From assembly GCF_016056295.1 (NCBI RefSeq), contig NZ_JAECZB010000071.1, positions 42,060-86,606 of the forward strand: a DNA stretch of 44,547 nucleotides, given 5' to 3'. This DNA is from Atlanticothrix silvestris CENA357 (lineage in GTDB: Bacteria > Cyanobacteriota > Cyanobacteriia > Cyanobacteriales > Nostocaceae). Positions 1 to 8,605 of the stretch are shown here, piece after piece (position 1 is the first letter of the stretch; each line of letters begins with the position of its first letter). A model generated the notes under the pieces. It did not search any database. It saw only the letters and a program-made list of their open reading frames with translations, and was not told the origin of the DNA. Position numbers and translations under genes: made by a program.

Positions 1-7
1 GTTTTTA

Positions 8-70
8 ATACTCGCCCGTGAGTCTTTGATACTCGCTCACGAGTCTTTGATATTCACCCATGAGTCTGGG
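8..70. repeat. Three tandem 21-bp repeats
   Basis: Three consecutive 21-bp units start at 8, 29 and 50. Each begins atactc or atattc and ends gagtctttg or gagtctggg, with a few substitutions between copies. The array touches the left edge of the window, so more units may lie outside. No function is apparent. Confidence 0.75.
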
Positions 71-110
71 ACAACCAGAAACAAGTCAACAAATTTAAAA
101 CCTTCTTCCC

Positions 111-131
111 CAATGCCCAATGCCCAATACC
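111..131. repeat. Short tandem heptamer repeat (caatgcc x3)
   Basis: Three heptamers, caatgcc, caatgcc and caatacc, sit in the spacer before the GH31 gene. Such short tandemly repeated repetitive sequences are typical of spacers in heterocyst-forming cyanobacteria. Confidence 0.65.
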
Positions 132-212
132 CTATACCTAAAGATACAAGCTTTTTGTCACTAGTTTATGTGAATCTCAATTGGGAAAATACTTGTCTTT
201 CAATCAGGGGTT

Positions 213-2555
213 ATGCCGCAATATTTCGGACAGCTACACACAACTGAAGCGCCTTGGTCAATTTTGGGGGCGGTACAAGCAATACAACAAGATGAGCGCC
301 GTATTATTTTGAACTGTGGCGACCCTTGTTTGAGCATTACTGTGTTAGCACCGAACTTAATTCGGGTACGGATGACACCAACTGGGGAATTTTTACCTAG
401 GCGATCGTGGGCTGTGGCGCAGGCGGATGCAGAATGGCCTACTGTGCCGTTTGAAGTGCGAGAAACAGCAGAAACTATAGAAATTACAACCGAGCAACTG
501 TGTATTGTCGTATCTCGTGATCCTTGTCGTATCCAGTGCTTCGACTCAACAGGAAAACCCTTTGCTCAAGATGCAGATTTAGGAATGGGGTGGCGGAGTG
601 GTGCTATTGCTGGATGGAAAAAAATTGAAACTGATGAACATTTTTATGGCTTTGGTGAACCTACTGGCTTGCTCGATCAGCGATCAAAAGTGAGAACTAA
701 TTGGACATCTGATGCCCTAGATTACGGTATCACGACCGATAGTATGTATCAGGCGATTCCTTTTTTTATCGCCTTGCGTCCTGGATTGGGGTATGGGCTG
801 TTCTTCAATACGACTTTTTGGAGCCGATTTGATCTGGGCGCACAGCAACCTGGAGTTTGGCAGATGGAAACTCAAGGAAGTGAACTAGATTATTACATTA
901 TTTATGGGACAGAACCTGCAAAAATTCTGCAAACTTACACCCAGTTAACCGGAAGGATGCCTTTACCACCGCGATGGTCACTAGGTTATCACCAGTGTCG
1001 TTGGAGTTATGAGTCACAAGATATTATCCGCGAACTGGCAGAGGAATTTCGTCAGCGCCGTATTCCCTGTGATGTGATTCATTTCGATATTGACTATATG
1101 AACGGCTACCGGGTTTTTACCTGGAGTCCCAAGCGATTTGCTAACCCTCAAAAATTAATACACAATCTGAAGCAAGATGGTTTCAAAGTAACGACAATTA
1201 TCGATCCAGGGGTCAAGTACGAGCCAGAAGCAGATTACAAAGTTTTTGACGAAGGATTAAAAAACGACTATTTTATCCGCAAAACGAATGGTCAGCTATT
1301 TCATGGCTATGTGTGGCCTGACAAAGCTGTCTTTCCCGATTTCCTGCGTCCTGAAGTCAGAAATTGGTGGGGAAGTTGGCAAAGCAGTTTAACTGACATC
1401 GGTGTTGCTGGTATCTGGAACGACATGAATGAACCCGCCCTTGATGACCGTCCATTCGGCGACCCTGGTAACAAGATTTCCTTTCCCCTTGATGCTCCCC
1501 AGGGGCCAACTGATGAAAGAACTACCCATGCAGAAACTCATAATTTGTATGGGCTAATGATGGCACAAGCATCTTATCAAGGAACTGAAAAATCTCGTCC
1601 CACAGAACGCTCTTTTGTTCTCACACGGTCTGGATACGCTGGTATTCAGCGCTGGTCAGCAGTATGGACAGGAGACAATCAATCTCTGTGGGAACACCTG
1701 GAAATGTCTTTATCGATGCTTTGTAACTTGGGTTTATCAGGCGTGGCTTTCGTAGGAAGTGATATTGGGGGGTTTGCAGGTAACGCTACAGCTGAACTAT
1801 TTGCTCGTTGGATGCAGGTGGGAATACTTTACCCTTTGATGCGGGGACACTCAGCATTAACTACAGCCCAGCATGAACCTTGGGTGTTTGGCGATCGCGT
1901 TGAAAAAATTTGCCGCGAGTACATCGAACTTCGTTACCAACTACTACCGTACATTTACACTCTCTTTTGGTCAGCTGCAACCACGGGTTCACCAATTCTG
2001 CGTCCTTTACTTTATCATTTCCCCAACGATCCCAAGACCTTTACTCTTTCTGACCAAGTAATGCTTGGTTCTTCATTACTCGCAGCACCAATTTACCGTC
2101 CAGGTGTTGAACACCGCGCCGTATACTTGCCTGAAGGTGACTGGTATGACTGGTGGAGTGGCAAGACTTTTACAGGCCCAACTCACATCTTGGCTGATGC
2201 ACCCCTTGAACGAATGCCATTGTATGTCCGTGCTGGCTCAATTATTCCAATGGCACCCGTAATGCAATATGTAGATGAACGTCCTTTAGACCAAATGAGG
2301 TTGCGGATTTGGATGGGTACAGGCGAGTTTACCTTGTATGAAGATGATGGTCATAGCTTTGAGTACAAAACGGGAGCTTTTTGCACAACAACTTACCGCG
2401 TTAACTCAACAGGACAGCAAACTATCGTGGAAATTGGAGCAAGGGAAGGTGACTTTTCACCTGCAACGCGTGAAATCATTGTGGAATTAGTAGGAGTTGG
2501 AGAGCAGAGTTTTGTTGATGATGGGACTGCACGTCAATTAACTTTCTCAATTTAG
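213..2555 (+). CDS. Glycoside hydrolase family 31 alpha-glucosidase
   Basis: A 780-residue GH31 enzyme, expected to release glucose from the non-reducing ends of alpha-glucans or oligosaccharides by a retaining mechanism. The GH31 signature WNDMNEPA is present with the predicted nucleophile Asp404. The second signature, GSDIGGFAG, holds the likely acid/base Asp517. An N-terminal beta-sandwich region (about 1-230) precedes the (beta/alpha)8 barrel (about 240-590), and C-terminal beta domains follow. No signal peptide is visible, so the enzyme is probably cytoplasmic and may act on glycogen-derived sugars. The length is normal for the family. It converges with pgsA about 100 bp downstream and shows no operon partner. 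Substrate specificity (glucosidase or xylosidase) cannot be fixed from motifs alone. Confidence 0.93.
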   Translation: MPQYFGQLHTTEAPWSILGAVQAIQQDERRIILNCGDPCLSITVLAPNLIRVRMTPTGEFLPRRSWAVAQADAEWPTVPFEVRETAETIEITTEQLCIVVSRDPCRIQCFDSTGKPFAQDADLGMGWRSGAIAGWKKIETDEHFYGFGEPTGLLDQRSKVRTNWTSDALDYGITTDSMYQAIPFFIALRPGLGYGLFFNTTFWSRFDLGAQQPGVWQMETQGSELDYYIIYGTEPAKILQTYTQLTGRMPLPPRWSLGYHQCRWSYESQDIIRELAEEFRQRRIPCDVIHFDIDYMNGYRVFTWSPKRFANPQKLIHNLKQDGFKVTTIIDPGVKYEPEADYKVFDEGLKNDYFIRKTNGQLFHGYVWPDKAVFPDFLRPEVRNWWGSWQSSLTDIGVAGIWNDMNEPALDDRPFGDPGNKISFPLDAPQGPTDERTTHAETHNLYGLMMAQASYQGTEKSRPTERSFVLTRSGYAGIQRWSAVWTGDNQSLWEHLEMSLSMLCNLGLSGVAFVGSDIGGFAGNATAELFARWMQVGILYPLMRGHSALTTAQHEPWVFGDRVEKICREYIELRYQLLPYIYTLFWSAATTGSPILRPLLYHFPNDPKTFTLSDQVMLGSSLLAAPIYRPGVEHRAVYLPEGDWYDWWSGKTFTGPTHILADAPLERMPLYVRAGSIIPMAPVMQYVDERPLDQMRLRIWMGTGEFTLYEDDGHSFEYKTGAFCTTTYRVNSTGQQTIVEIGAREGDFSPATREIIVELVGVGEQSFVDDGTARQLTFSI

Positions 2556-2660
2556 TAGGCTGTCATTGCTATCTATAGCGGATTTGCCTGTGTTTAAGAA
2601 TTTCCCAGAAGTAAACGAACCACAGAGGCGCTGAGAACACAGAGGAAAGAGAAGAGAGGT
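2556..2660. repeat. Cyanobacterial intergenic 'cagaggcgc' repeat
   Basis: The spacer between GH31 and pgsA contains aaccacagaggcgctgag, followed by aacacagaggaaagag. This is a widespread cyanobacterial spacer motif. A related copy, with its inverted partner, lies at 35641-35740. Confidence 0.5.
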
Positions 2661-3194
2661 TTATTTTCCAGATTCAACTGTACTCACTTTTGGTGGCAAA
2701 AGATAAATGCCTCCAGATATTAAAGTTAGAGCAACGGAAATCCAAAAAGCAGTTACAGCTAAAGTTTGCCAGACTTCTGGTAGAGGTGCAATTAAAAGGG
2801 CGATCGCAATTATTTGACTAACCGTTTTGAGTTTTCCCCAAATATTTGCCCCTGTAATCGTTGTTTGATTCACCCGCCAACCAGCGATCGCTAACTCCCG
2901 CGCTAAAATCAAAAACACTCCCCAAGCCGGAACTCGCCCTAATTCAATCAACACCATTAACGGTGCGAGTACCAAAAATTTATCTACCAAGGGATCAAGA
3001 AATTTGCCTAAGTCACTAACTTGATTCAGTTTCCGTGCTAAATAACCGTCTAACCAATCAGTCAACGCAGCCACCAGAAAAATCGCCAAACACACCCATC
3101 TGGCCTGCGATGTAGGGTTGTACAAACCGTAAAGCAGAAACGGTACACCGAGTAAGCGAGAGAAAGTAATCCAATTTGGTAAAGTCATTTGCAA
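2661..3194 (-). CDS. pgsA: CDP-diacylglycerol--glycerol-3-phosphate 3-phosphatidyltransferase
   Basis: A 177-residue integral membrane CDP-alcohol phosphatidyltransferase. It makes phosphatidylglycerol phosphate from CDP-diacylglycerol and glycerol-3-phosphate, the first committed step to phosphatidylglycerol. The complete family signature, D-x2-D-G-x2-A-R-x8-G-x3-D-x3-D, is visible as DWLDGYLARK followed by GKFLDPLVDK. Several hydrophobic segments span the rest. The N-terminus MTLPNWITFSRL is typical of PgsA, so translation may begin at the second Met (MTLPN), two residues in. It is monocistronic and convergent with the GH31 gene. The spacer just upstream contains a tandem tttgcgcc repeat (about 3197-3222). 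Confidence 0.93.
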   Translation of the reverse strand: MQMTLPNWITFSRLLGVPFLLYGLYNPTSQARWVCLAIFLVAALTDWLDGYLARKLNQVSDLGKFLDPLVDKFLVLAPLMVLIELGRVPAWGVFLILARELAIAGWRVNQTTITGANIWGKLKTVSQIIAIALLIAPLPEVWQTLAVTAFWISVALTLISGGIYLLPPKVSTVESGK

Positions 3195-3283
3195 AAACTT
3201 TGCGCCTTTGCGCCTTTGCGTGAGACTATTCTTATCACACCGTGGGATGATCTGTTTCTTGAGAAGATCTAAAACCCAATTCT

Positions 3284-4720
3284 ATGACGCAACAAACAAA
3301 TTCTCAATTCCGCATCGAACGCGATTCAATGGGCGATCGCCAAATTCCTAGTAGCGCTTATTACGGTATCCAAACCCTGCGGGCAACAGAAAACTTCCCC
3401 ATTAGTGGTATTAAGCCCTTACCCACTTACGTAGATGCTTGCTTAATCATCAAAAAAGCTACAGCAATTGTGAATGGGGACTTGAATTGCATTCCCCAAG
3501 ATATTAGTCAAGCAATTGTGCAAGCAGCTGATGAAATTTTGGCTGGAAAATTACGTGATCAATTTGTCGTCGATGTCTACCAAGCTGGTGCTGGGACTTC
3601 ACACCACATGAATGTCAACGAAGTTTTAGCAAATCGGGCTTTAGAACTGCTGGGTGACGAAAAAGGCAACTACAAACGCGTTAGCCCTAATGACCATGTT
3701 AACTATGGGCAGTCTACTAATGATGTAATTCCTACAGCAATTCGCATTGGTGGCTTATTGGCACTTTCTCAGACATTACACCCAGCTTTGTCAGAAGCGA
3801 TCGCAGCTTTAGAAAACAAAGCCGCAGAATTTCAAGATATTGTTAAATCTGGCAGAACTCATTTGCAAGACGCTGTACCTGTACGCTTGGGTGAGAATTT
3901 TCGGGCTTGGGCGCAAATCTTATCAGAACACCAAAACCGCATTTATACAGCCTCTGGAGATTTGATGGTGCTGGGTTTGGGAGGTAGTGCAGCGGGTACT
4001 GGAATGAATACTCATCCCCGATATCGCGCCCGTGTAGTAGAAGTAATTTCAGAATTAATTGCATCTCCCTTAGAACCTGCACCCCATCTTATGGCAGCTA
4101 TGCAGAGTATGGCCCCTTTCGTCAACGTTTCCGGGGCTTTACGCAACTTGGCACAGGACTTAGTGAAAATTTCTCATGATTTGCGTTTAATGGACTCTGG
4201 CCCCAAAACTGGTTTGAAAGAAATTCAACTACCACCAGTACAACCAGGTTCTTCGATTATGCCAGGGAAATATAACCCGGTGATGGCAGAGATGACATCA
4301 ATGGTGTGTTTTCAGGTAATGGGTTATGACAGTGCGATCGCTCTTGCCGCCCAAGCAGGACAATTAGAACTAAATGTAATGATGCCACTGATTGCCTATA
4401 ACTTGATTCACAGTATCGAAATTTTGGGTAATACCACCGCCGCCCTTACAGAACGTTGCATTAAAGGAATTACCGCCAACCGAGAACGGTGTTTAGCTTA
4501 TGCTGAAGGCAGTTTAGCTTTGGTAACTGCACTTAATACTCACATTGGTTATCTCAACGCCGCCGCTGTGGCCAAAGAATCTTTAGAAACTGGTAAATCC
4601 TTACGCCAGGTTGTTCTAGAACGTGGACTCATGAGTGAGGCGGAATTAGCCACTGTGTTAAATCTAGAACAGATGAGTGGTATCTTACCCCTCATGGCAG
4701 AATCGGGAACAGTGGATTAA
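3284..4720 (+). CDS. aspA: Aspartate ammonia-lyase
   Basis: A 478-residue member of the aspartase/fumarase superfamily. The early sequence (RIERDSMGDRQIP, then YYGIQTLRA) is typical of aspartase and distinguishes it from class II fumarase. The catalytic-loop signature GSSIMPGKYNPV is intact, as are SGRTHLQDAVP and the QSTNDVIPT region. The predicted reaction is reversible deamination of L-aspartate to fumarate and ammonium in the cytoplasm. The length is normal. It is followed by a hairpin at 4731-4771 that probably ends the transcript. Fumarase activity is the main alternative, but the N-terminal features favour aspartase. Confidence 0.9.
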   Translation: MTQQTNSQFRIERDSMGDRQIPSSAYYGIQTLRATENFPISGIKPLPTYVDACLIIKKATAIVNGDLNCIPQDISQAIVQAADEILAGKLRDQFVVDVYQAGAGTSHHMNVNEVLANRALELLGDEKGNYKRVSPNDHVNYGQSTNDVIPTAIRIGGLLALSQTLHPALSEAIAALENKAAEFQDIVKSGRTHLQDAVPVRLGENFRAWAQILSEHQNRIYTASGDLMVLGLGGSAAGTGMNTHPRYRARVVEVISELIASPLEPAPHLMAAMQSMAPFVNVSGALRNLAQDLVKISHDLRLMDSGPKTGLKEIQLPPVQPGSSIMPGKYNPVMAEMTSMVCFQVMGYDSAIALAAQAGQLELNVMMPLIAYNLIHSIEILGNTTAALTERCIKGITANRERCLAYAEGSLALVTALNTHIGYLNAAAVAKESLETGKSLRQVVLERGLMSEAELATVLNLEQMSGILPLMAESGTVD

Positions 4721-4730
4721 AACATAATAG

Positions 4731-4771
4731 GAAGATAGAAGAAGAAAGAAATTTTACTTTCTCCTATCTTC
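4731..4771 (+). terminator. Hairpin after aspA
   Basis: An inverted repeat with outer arms gaagatag (4731-4738) and ctatcttc (4764-4771), and an inner gaaag/ctttc stem, sits 10 bp after the aspA stop and before the DUF362 gene. There is no strong T-run, so termination is inferred. Confidence 0.5.
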
Positions 4772-4792
4772 ACTATCCGTAACTTATTATCC

Positions 4793-5770
4793 ATGCAGAC
4801 TCAAAACCCATCTGTCAGTTTAATCAGGGCCACTTCCTACGAACGAGATGCTTTGCGGGAATCTTTAGTCACACTGCTAGAACCTTTCGGGGGGATAGCT
4901 GGATTTGTGAAAAAAGGCGATCGCGTCTTGCTCAAACCTAATCTACTCACAGGTTCACGTCCTACTAAAGAGTGTACTACCCGCCCCGAATTGGTTTATG
5001 AAGTTGCTCAGATGGTCATTGAAGCTGGTGGCCAGCCATTTTTGGGAGATAGTCCAGCTTTTGGGAGTGCTAAGGGGGTAGCCTTAGCAAATGGTTATCA
5101 GCCTCTTCTACAAGAACTAAATCTGCCGATTATCGAGTTTCACGGCAAACGTTACCAAACTGTAAATGAAGATTTTAACCACTTGCTGCTATGCAAAGAA
5201 GCTATGGAAGCAGATGTAGTGATTAACCTGCCTAAAGTCAAATCCCATGTACAGTTGACTTTAACATTAGGGGTAAAAAATTTGTTTGGTTGCGTTCCCG
5301 GCAAAATGAAAGCTTGGTGGCACATGGAAGCCGGCAAAGATGCCAACCGATTTGGTGAAATGTTAGTAGAAACTGCCAAGGCAATTAACCCAAACTTGAC
5401 TATTTTAGACGGCATCATTGGTCATGAAGGTAACGGGCCTAGTGGCGGTGAACCTCGTTCTTTGGGTGTTCTGGCAGCAGCAGCAAACGTATTTGCCTTA
5501 GATAGAGCAATGCTAGAAATTCTTCAAGTTCCACCCCATCAAGTCCCTACTGTTGCAGCTTCCCAACGCCTTGGGGTTTGTCCAGAACTGACTGCTATTG
5601 AATTTCCTAACTTATCTCCTGACTTACTCCAAATAGAAGATTGGTTATTACCAGACAAGTTAATGCCAATTGATTTTGCAATGCCCCGTGTGATTAAATC
5701 CACGTTTAAACATCTTTATATCCGTTTTCTCAAAGAACCCATGAGTGCTTATGGTAATACCAATTCGTAA
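4793..5770 (+). CDS. DUF362 domain protein
   Basis: A 325-residue DUF362 protein. The family hallmarks are present: KPNLLTGS near residue 50, the INLPKVKSH segment, and the GVKNLFGCVPG motif in the middle. No CxxCxxC ferredoxin motif is present, unlike the iron-sulfur-cluster-fused members of the family. The biochemical role of single-domain DUF362 proteins is not established, so none is assigned. The gene stands alone between aspA and a long repeat-rich spacer. Its last codons, ending N-S-stop, are made by the first unit of the attcgta tandem repeat that starts at the gene's end. Confidence 0.85.
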   Translation: MQTQNPSVSLIRATSYERDALRESLVTLLEPFGGIAGFVKKGDRVLLKPNLLTGSRPTKECTTRPELVYEVAQMVIEAGGQPFLGDSPAFGSAKGVALANGYQPLLQELNLPIIEFHGKRYQTVNEDFNHLLLCKEAMEADVVINLPKVKSHVQLTLTLGVKNLFGCVPGKMKAWWHMEAGKDANRFGEMLVETAKAINPNLTILDGIIGHEGNGPSGGEPRSLGVLAAAANVFALDRAMLEILQVPPHQVPTVAASQRLGVCPELTAIEFPNLSPDLLQIEDWLLPDKLMPIDFAMPRVIKSTFKHLYIRFLKEPMSAYGNTNS

Positions 5771-5800
5771 TTCGTAATTCGTAATTCGTAATTCGTAATT
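5762..5800. repeat. Heptamer tandem repeat (attcgta), overlapping a stop codon
   Basis: Five perfect attcgta units run from the last two codons of the DUF362 gene into the spacer. The taa inside the first unit is the stop codon. The same repeat recurs at 26948-26985, and an attcgca variant at 21522-21554. Confidence 0.9.
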
Positions 5801-5930
5801 AAGAAAGCCAGTTCTGATACGGGTTTCGGAATTTGAATGTGTTGCCGGATTTTAGAGAAATAAACAGTAATTTGTGTTGAAATTACAATTGGTAATGAGT
5901 GCAAACTCTGCTACAAAAATCTTAAAATCA

Positions 5931-6062
5931 ACGTGAGTTCGATGAACCTCTCCCTCTCCGAAACGGAAAGGTAGGAGCAACGAAAAATTTAGCTTTTTGC
6001 TCCCCTCTCCGTGTCGGAGAGGAGTTGGGGGAGAGGTCAAATAAGACTTGTCGAACTCACGT
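5931..6062. mobile_element. 132-bp MITE with 12-bp inverted ends and 8-9-bp target duplication
   Basis: Perfect terminal inverted repeats, acgtgagttcga (5931-5942) and tcgaactcacgt (6051-6062), enclose a CT/GA-rich interior with its own cctctcc/ggagagg stem. The flanks carry the direct repeat ttaaaatca at 5922-5930 and 6062-6070, with one base shared with the element end. There is no coding capacity. This is the structure expected of a non-autonomous DNA transposon mobilised in trans. The parent IS family is not identified. Confidence 0.8.
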
Positions 6063-6109
6063 TAAAATCAGCAGAATAAGTTATAAGTACCCTCCGATTG
6101 CTTCTCTAG

Positions 6110-6131
6110 ACCGCCCCTATATAGTGGCGGT
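6110..6131. terminator. Hairpin with T-run
   Basis: The stem accgcc/ggcggt encloses a cctatatagt loop and is followed by ttttcc on the plus strand. It resembles an intrinsic terminator, but no gene ends here. It could close a transcript from the MITE region or an unseen small RNA. Confidence 0.4.
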
Positions 6132-6860
6132 TTTCCATTAGTTAATTTTTTGTTAAATTTTTATTTTGTTTTTTTTGCATCAAACTTCTTTAGTCAAAGC
6201 AAATATACTCTACCTATATGTAGATTGACAAAAAGAAAGTAATAACACTAAAGCCTAATAATTTGGATTTTGAAGTATTTTTTAGTGCTATCACTGAATA
6301 AATAGTATTGCATCTCGTTAACCTCTCTGTATTTATAGATGCAAGTTTATGGTTGCAAAAATCATGGTTGGCCAGTGCTTATTGATTCCTAATATTTTTA
6401 GTGTAACTCCTGCTACATTGTTCAAAAAAACTGGTATCTTTCAGTAAATTTTCGGCATGTATCTCAGGTATTAGGAACAACCTAGATCGCTAAAACTAGC
6501 TTACAAAAAGGATTTTAAGATGTTATAATAAAACCAAATTACCCTGATATCGGTTAGTAATTGATTTATGCTCAGATGAAAAAATGTAATTTCTACTGCT
6601 GTTTCTTAATCTTTGCTTAACTTAAAGATTATGCATTTCAGCAAGGAATCGTAACATATTAGTCACCTGGTCAAATCCGAAATGTTTAACCGTAACTTTG
6701 TATCAAGACTATCTAGTAAAAACTGCTATTATGACACTTGTCAAACTGGTTTATATTCTTGACTGCAACATAGTTGATAGTCAAAAAATAGCTAGAATAG
6801 CATCAACACTCTCTTCTGGAGAGTAAACCTACAAGTGATTGTGACAAATTTCAATTTTGT

Positions 6861-7049
6861 ATGAATTCAAATAGCCAGTCTGCCAACCCTGCCTCTACAT
6901 ATTCCCATCGTTTGGCAGACGTTGTGGGAACAGCGATCGCTCTACTAACTTTGACGTTACCAGTGTTTGTCATTGCCCACTATTCTTCAAGCAATGCTCC
7001 ATACAATCAGCCATCCCTAACCTACAGATTGCCCAAAGGTGGAAAATAA
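6861..7049 (+). CDS. Small single-TM hypothetical protein
   Basis: A 62-residue ORF. The polar N-terminus is rich in Ser, Asn and Ala. One hydrophobic helix follows (about residues 22-42, VVGTAIALLTLTLPVFVIAHY), then a Pro/Ser-rich, lysine-ended tail. A HIP1 octamer lies within the helix-coding part. I see no strong Shine-Dalgarno sequence before the ATG, so the start is less certain than usual. I do not recognise the family. Position (same strand, upstream of ppa with a terminator-like hairpin between) suggests its own transcript. Confidence 0.5.
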   Translation: MNSNSQSANPASTYSHRLADVVGTAIALLTLTLPVFVIAHYSSSNAPYNQPSLTYRLPKGGK

Positions 7050-7390
7050 ACAATAGTTGAAAACTACATTTCACCAGCAAGCTAGCTCCAAAAAAGGAGA
7101 AACAACATTTTGAGCTAAATCTGTGCAACTTCCCTCCTGGTTCCAAGACTTAACTTATGAGCATAATTCCCTCTTATAGCTGAGGAATTATCCACCGAAA
7201 TATTTAACAAAAAAGCGTTGCTAAAAAACCTTGCAGCGCTTTTTTGTTGTTTATTTCAATTCACACTTACTCGAAGGTTGAAGGTCTTTTACGCGAATAC
7301 CTTGGGAAGAAGTCCACCTTGGCCCTAAAATTCTACACGGGGAGCCAAACTGAGTGCGCCCACTATTCACTGTTAGCTGAGGATTTTTTT
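7050..7390. other. Spacer between the small membrane ORF and ppa
   Basis: 341 bp without a supported gene. It contains the strong terminator-like hairpin at 7206-7248 and presumably the ppa promoter. An upstream in-frame extension of ppa runs from 7244, but it starts inside the hairpin and does not resemble PPase. Confidence 0.6.
7206..7248. terminator. Bidirectional terminator-like hairpin
   Basis: A perfect 12-bp stem, aacaaaaaagcg (7206-7217) with cgcttttttgtt (7237-7248), is extended by four more pairs inward. The A-run on one side and T-run on the other fit a rho-independent terminator on either strand. It would end the 6861-7049 transcript before ppa. Confidence 0.7.
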
Positions 7391-7903
7391 GTGGACTTAT
7401 CCCGTATTCCTGCCCAACCCAAACCAGGTATAATCAACGTTTTGATTGAAATCCCAGGCGGGAGTAAAAATAAATATGAGTATGACAAGGATCTGCAAGC
7501 TTTCGCCGTAGATCGTGTACTTTATTCTTCGGTACAATACCCGTACGATTATGGGTTTGTGCCTAACACGTTGGCTGATGATGGCGATCCCTTAGATGGT
7601 ATGGTCATTATTGACGAGCCAACCTTTCCAGGCTGTGTTATAGCTGCACGACCAATCGGCTTTCTAGAGATGATTGACGGTGGCGATCGCGACGAAAAAA
7701 TTCTTTGTGTTCCTGACAAAGATCCACGTTACGCTCAAGTAAAATCTCTGAAAGACCTAGCACCACACCGCTTAGACGAAATTGCTGAATTTTTCCGTAG
7801 TTATAAAAATTTGGAAAAAAAAGTAACTGAAATTCGTGGCTGGCAAGAGGTTGAGCAGGTCAAGGTCTTAGTAGAAAAGTCCATCAAAGCCTTTAAAGCA
7901 TAA
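7391..7903 (+). CDS. ppa: Inorganic pyrophosphatase
   Basis: A soluble family I pyrophosphatase, 170 residues, hydrolysing pyrophosphate to phosphate in the cytoplasm. The signature D-D-G-D-P-L-D (in [13 protein letters not shown]) provides the Mg-binding aspartates. KYEYDKD and the DKDPRY segment are also present. I choose the GTG at 7391 as start: it gives the family-typical N-terminus (V)DLSRIPAQP, the usual length of about 170 residues, and a GAGG sequence about 8 nt upstream. A longer frame opens at 7244 and adds 49 residues unlike any PPase, beginning inside a terminator hairpin. It is followed by a spacer hairpin and panD. Confidence 0.94.
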   Translation: MDLSRIPAQPKPGIINVLIEIPGGSKNKYEYDKDLQAFAVDRVLYSSVQYPYDYGFVPNTLADDGDPLDGMVIIDEPTFPGCVIAARPIGFLEMIDGGDRDEKILCVPDKDPRYAQVKSLKDLAPHRLDEIAEFFRSYKNLEKKVTEIRGWQEVEQVKVLVEKSIKAFKA

Positions 7904-7914
7904 TGAGAGAGTGA

Positions 7915-7970
7915 GGAGTTAGAAGTTATGAGTTACAGATTTTTATTTTTAGCTCTTAACTTTCAACTCC
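7915..7970. repeat. Imperfect inverted repeat between ppa and panD
   Basis: The arms ggagttagaagtta (7915-7928) and taactttcaactcc (7957-7970) pair with two mismatches around an AT-rich loop. It may terminate ppa or be a repeat-derived hairpin. Confidence 0.5.
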
Positions 7971-8002
7971 TAACTATTAACTGTTGATTACCCCAAAACC
8001 AA

Positions 8003-8431
8003 ATGCAGCGCACTCTTCTTTTGGCAAAGATTCACAACTGCACCCTCACGGGGGCGAATATTAATTATGTGGGTAGTATTAGTATTGATCAAATCTTGTT
8101 AGATAAAGCTGGCATCTTACCTTATGAGCAAGTGCAAGTAGTGAATAATGCCAATGGTGAACGGTTTATTACTTATGCGATCCCGGCTCCAGCTCATTCG
8201 GGAGTCATTGAGCTAAATGGAGCTGCGGCACGTCTAGGCATTATGGGCGATCGCTTGATTATAATGGCTTACGGGCAGTTCACTCCGGAAGAGTTAAAAA
8301 GTTACTCTCCCACAGTAGTCATTGTGGACGAAAACAACCGACCTTTGGAAGTGCGACACTACGATGACCTGCTCAATGAAAAAGATGGGAAAGGGGGAAG
8401 GGGAAAAAGGGAAAAGGAACCCCATACTTAA
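8003..8431 (+). CDS. panD: Aspartate 1-decarboxylase proenzyme
   Basis: PanD converts L-aspartate to beta-alanine for pantothenate synthesis and is a pyruvoyl enzyme made by self-cleavage. The N-terminus [11 protein letters not shown] and the Gly-Ser cleavage site in NYVGSISID (Ser25 becomes the pyruvoyl group) are intact. So are the downstream [21 protein letters not shown] and [12 protein letters not shown] segments. The chain is 142 residues. The last 15 or so ([16 protein letters not shown]) are low-complexity and are encoded by a gggaaaggg-type spacer repeat, so they look like read-through into spacer DNA. The gene does not neighbour other pan genes. coaX, a later step of the same pathway, lies 29 kb away. 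Confidence 0.94.
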   Translation: MQRTLLLAKIHNCTLTGANINYVGSISIDQILLDKAGILPYEQVQVVNNANGERFITYAIPAPAHSGVIELNGAAARLGIMGDRLIIMAYGQFTPEELKSYSPTVVIVDENNRPLEVRHYDDLLNEKDGKGGRGKREKEPHT

Positions 8432-8605
8432 AAGCAGGAGCCACTGCGATCTTGTTGTTTTCCAACAAAGAACAAGTAGCATGGCGAAATAATTTATCCA
8501 TTGATGCCTATTGTTTATACCTTGTGGGAAAAGCTTTTTCTTGCTTCCTTTACCCCTTCCCCTTTACCCTTTTCCCTTCTTCGGTAAGGTCTAATTTCAA
8601 AGAAA

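Larger units (their letters stand above)
5771..6860. other. Long non-coding spacer with MITE and hairpin
   Basis: About 1.1 kb without a convincing gene. It holds the end of the heptamer repeat, the MITE at 5931-6062 and a GC-rich hairpin at 6110-6131. The remaining 700 bp (6150-6860) is AT-rich. I see no ORF with a ribosome-binding site and no clear promoter there. A small RNA cannot be excluded. Confidence 0.6.

Noticed and set aside
26-247. 73-aa open frame at the left edge
   Set aside because: It runs through the tandem 21-bp and heptamer repeats and overlaps the GH31 start. It has no ribosome-binding site and no protein-like composition.
5762-5800. Heptamer arrays considered as a CRISPR
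   Set aside because: Units are 7 bp with no spacers between, and no cas gene is present. They are short tandem repeats.
5852-6040. 62-aa open frame over the MITE
   Set aside because: It is composed of the MITE's inverted ends and interior repeats, with no start context.
7244-7390. 49-residue N-terminal extension of ppa
   Set aside because: It begins inside a terminator hairpin and is unlike any pyrophosphatase. The GTG at 7391 gives the family length.
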